Assembly (NCBI GenBank): GCA_900074885.1
Contig: FJUW01000030.1
Coordinates: 186,001 to 250,000, forward strand
Length of the DNA: 64,000 nt
Source of the DNA: Rhynchosporium graminicola
Lineage: Eukaryota > Ascomycota > Leotiomycetes > Helotiales > Ploettnerulaceae
Reading direction: 5' to 3'
Numbering within the stretch: the first letter of the stretch is position 1; each line of letters opens with the position of its first letter. Below are positions 62,177 through 64,000 of the stretch, one piece after another. The position numbers and the translations under genes are program-made. The notes under the pieces are model-generated. The model did not search any database and was not told the origin of the DNA. It saw only the letters and a list, made by a program, of their open reading frames with translations.

Positions 62177-63764
62177 ACCTCTGAAGTATCTACTAAGAGT
62201 ACAGATACTTCCATTTTTCAATTTTCAGCCTCAAGGGGGGGATGATGAACATTAGCACAATGCATCAACGTCCCGGTCCCTCTAGTATAATTTTGTATGG
62301 GAGGGGTAGATCTCTAGATGCACTCGCCAAGTCAATAGAATGTTGGCGTATACAGATTTAGCTGTGGCCATAAAATACACATACTAAAAACCTCTCTCTG
62401 CAAGATCCGCGCAGTGAACAAAACACACATCTTTTAACCTTATTATCATCTTCATTCACAGCTTCTCTGTGATGATGGAAAAATCTCCCAACGGGGCCCA
62501 GACTGCCCTGCGCACGACGTGACGGTGGTACTATGATGGACTACGCATCTCGAATCACCTCACCATCAAAAATACCACGGCGTCTAAGCGAGAAGTTAGC
62601 CATGGCGAAACGAGGTCCTTTCATCAAATCTGAGCGTCAGACACGTCATAAGATTTCCGTTCAAGCAGTAAAGCCATACCAGCCAACGGTATCCCATTTG
62701 AGCCCTTTCCCGAGAGTAGTAACGAGACGAGCTAGTTTCGTTTTTCGTCTCTTCACTCAACCAAAAGAAGTCTCCACATCCCTCTATCAGCGACTCCTTT
62801 TGATAGTTCTTGAGGAATCAAAGCTCCCTTGCGCATTATCTGCTAATCCTTTTCCGAGACTTTTTTTGGCTTTCTTTTCTGCAAGGGCGGGTTTTAAGCG
62901 ACGTCGAGTCAACATGACCCCCCCCCCCCCTCCTCTCGGCTTTTCTGATCCTGCCGTACCTACCTTGGTGAAGTTCCCAAAAAGAAAAACCGAGAGAATA
63001 GTTCGTTCTCCAGCGAGCGGGGGGGGATTGGAAAGGTTACGTTTCGAGTTCATGGAACGCGTGTAACTTTGATAAAATAAATAAATGAATGAATGAATGA
63101 ATCCACGAAACGATTCAAGGATATCGCCCTCAAGTTGATCCCCATCTAAGGTATCTTCAAGCCACCTGAGCCGACTTCTTGGATGCTGACTTTGGGAAAA
63201 ATCCGAGCTGGTGCAGATGGATGGATGTGTGGACGTTGCTGCGCGGATCATTCCATTCCATTCAGCAGCCTCGTTGCTGAAAGTGGTCGAGGAAAGCTCC
63301 GCCCGTACTGAGATGAGATGGTGAGGTATGGGTGGAGCTCCTCTGAAGAAAAAAAAAAGTGACCGCGTGCTATCTTCGCGTCGAGATGGGTTCGAACTTC
63401 ATCTGGGCAGAGAACGGATCAAAAACTTCGAATGTCGGATGTAGACTCATCCTCAACACGACATCAGCACCACACAACAGCATTCGATCAGACCCGCGGT
63501 TATGGGTCAATCAACCATTCCTTCTTCAAGCGAGATACCCGCCTGCCGATATCACCGCAGAAGGTGATGTCGATCGGGTACCGATCTCTACAATGCAAAA
63601 GCCAGGCAGCATCGATGAGCAGAACGCAAAGGTGCTTGCTTGCTTGATTGATTGATTGAGTAATTACCAAGGAGCAAATACAATTAGTAAGTAAGTCAAG
63701 CTAAGAAATCTACGAACAGGACACGACAAACCAAAATACCGTACCGATCATTCTATTCGACGCG

Positions 63765-63805
<41 letters not shown>

Positions 63806-64000
63806 GATCTCTCGCGATCTCTCATCTCAAAGCACGATACGAGATAAGAAGGCGCCCGGCAGTTTTCAACACCGCCATTATCATCACCAGCGAGCGAGCT
63901 TCAAAGGGAAAAGAAAGACCAAGCGGGGTTCCTGTTTCAAAAAGAGGAGACGAAGAAATTTGAGAGATGTAGGAGAGGGTAAAGATGATGATGCAGGAGA
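61240..64000. other. Intergenic to right edge; repeats and unresolved frames
   Basis: Holds (AGT)n at 62147-62176, a C-run 62918-62930, AATG units 63084-63101 and a long (TC)n at 63768-63802. A 177-codon frame at 62533-63066 (plus) and frames at 63359-63655 have no family features. The latter could be the first exon of a gene running off the window, but no supporting splice site is convincing. Confidence 0.5.
63768..63802. repeat. (TC)n microsatellite
   Basis: About 17 CT/TC units without interruption, near the right edge of the window. Confidence 0.9.

Noticed and set aside
62533..63066. 177-codon plus-strand frame
   Set aside because: Contains a C-run translated as Pro and shows no family features; a minus-strand frame of similar length overlaps it.

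Overview
The window is chromosomal DNA of a filamentous ascomycete (Pezizomycotina). Evidence is a repeat block mutated by RIP (repeat-induced point mutation), introns of 45-88 nt with GT..AG ends, and protein families typical of the group: Gwt1, a Cps1-type GT2 glycosyltransferase, a Kin4-like kinase and an NmrA-like dehydrogenase. The sequence does not settle the species; Leotiomycetes is only a guess.

Region 1 to about 23,530 is an AT-rich block made of nested LTR retrotransposons, all dead from RIP. TpG and CpA are scarce, CpG is retained, and CAG/CGA/TGG codons have become stops. The order can be read from LTRs and target-site duplications (TSDs). An old Ty3/gypsy remnant (F, 12737-13223 and 23198-~23530) was hit by element C (LTR-gag-LTR, 13224-23197, TSD CTTAT). 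Element B, a full-length Ty3/gypsy chromovirus (14237-22012, TSD AATCG/AATCA), then landed inside C. On the left, D (minus strand, B family, only its 5' LTR and leader in the window, 12106-12736) abuts F. E (minus strand, a second Ty3/gypsy family with its own LTR, 6628-12105) sits in D. A (minus strand, B family, 1-6627, running off the left edge) sits in E. A and B form a mirror-image pair collinear over about 6.36 kb.

Region ~23,530-64,000 has normal composition and is gene-poor. Six genes can be supported: GWT1 (minus, 25734-27318), a two-exon gene with a BTB-like C-terminus (plus, 29372-30564), a four-exon GT2 polysaccharide synthase (minus, 35284-36936), a low-complexity fungal protein with a coiled coil (plus, 45128-46480), a three-exon Kin4-like kinase (plus, 54166-57939) and a four-exon NmrA-like protein (plus, 60037-61239). 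Splice models were built by eye; each multi-exon model gives an uninterrupted frame with total length divisible by three.

The rest is long intergenic DNA holding a seven-unit ~72-bp minisatellite (40988-41490), a 32-bp LTR relic identical to the B-family LTR (41916-41947), a diverged ~100-bp direct duplication (52338-52580) and a field of short tandem repeats upstream of the kinase (49.2-53.8 kb). No tRNA, rRNA or CRISPR was seen. GWT1 and the GT2 enzyme both bear on the cell surface (GPI anchoring, wall polysaccharide), but they are far apart and nothing shows co-regulation.
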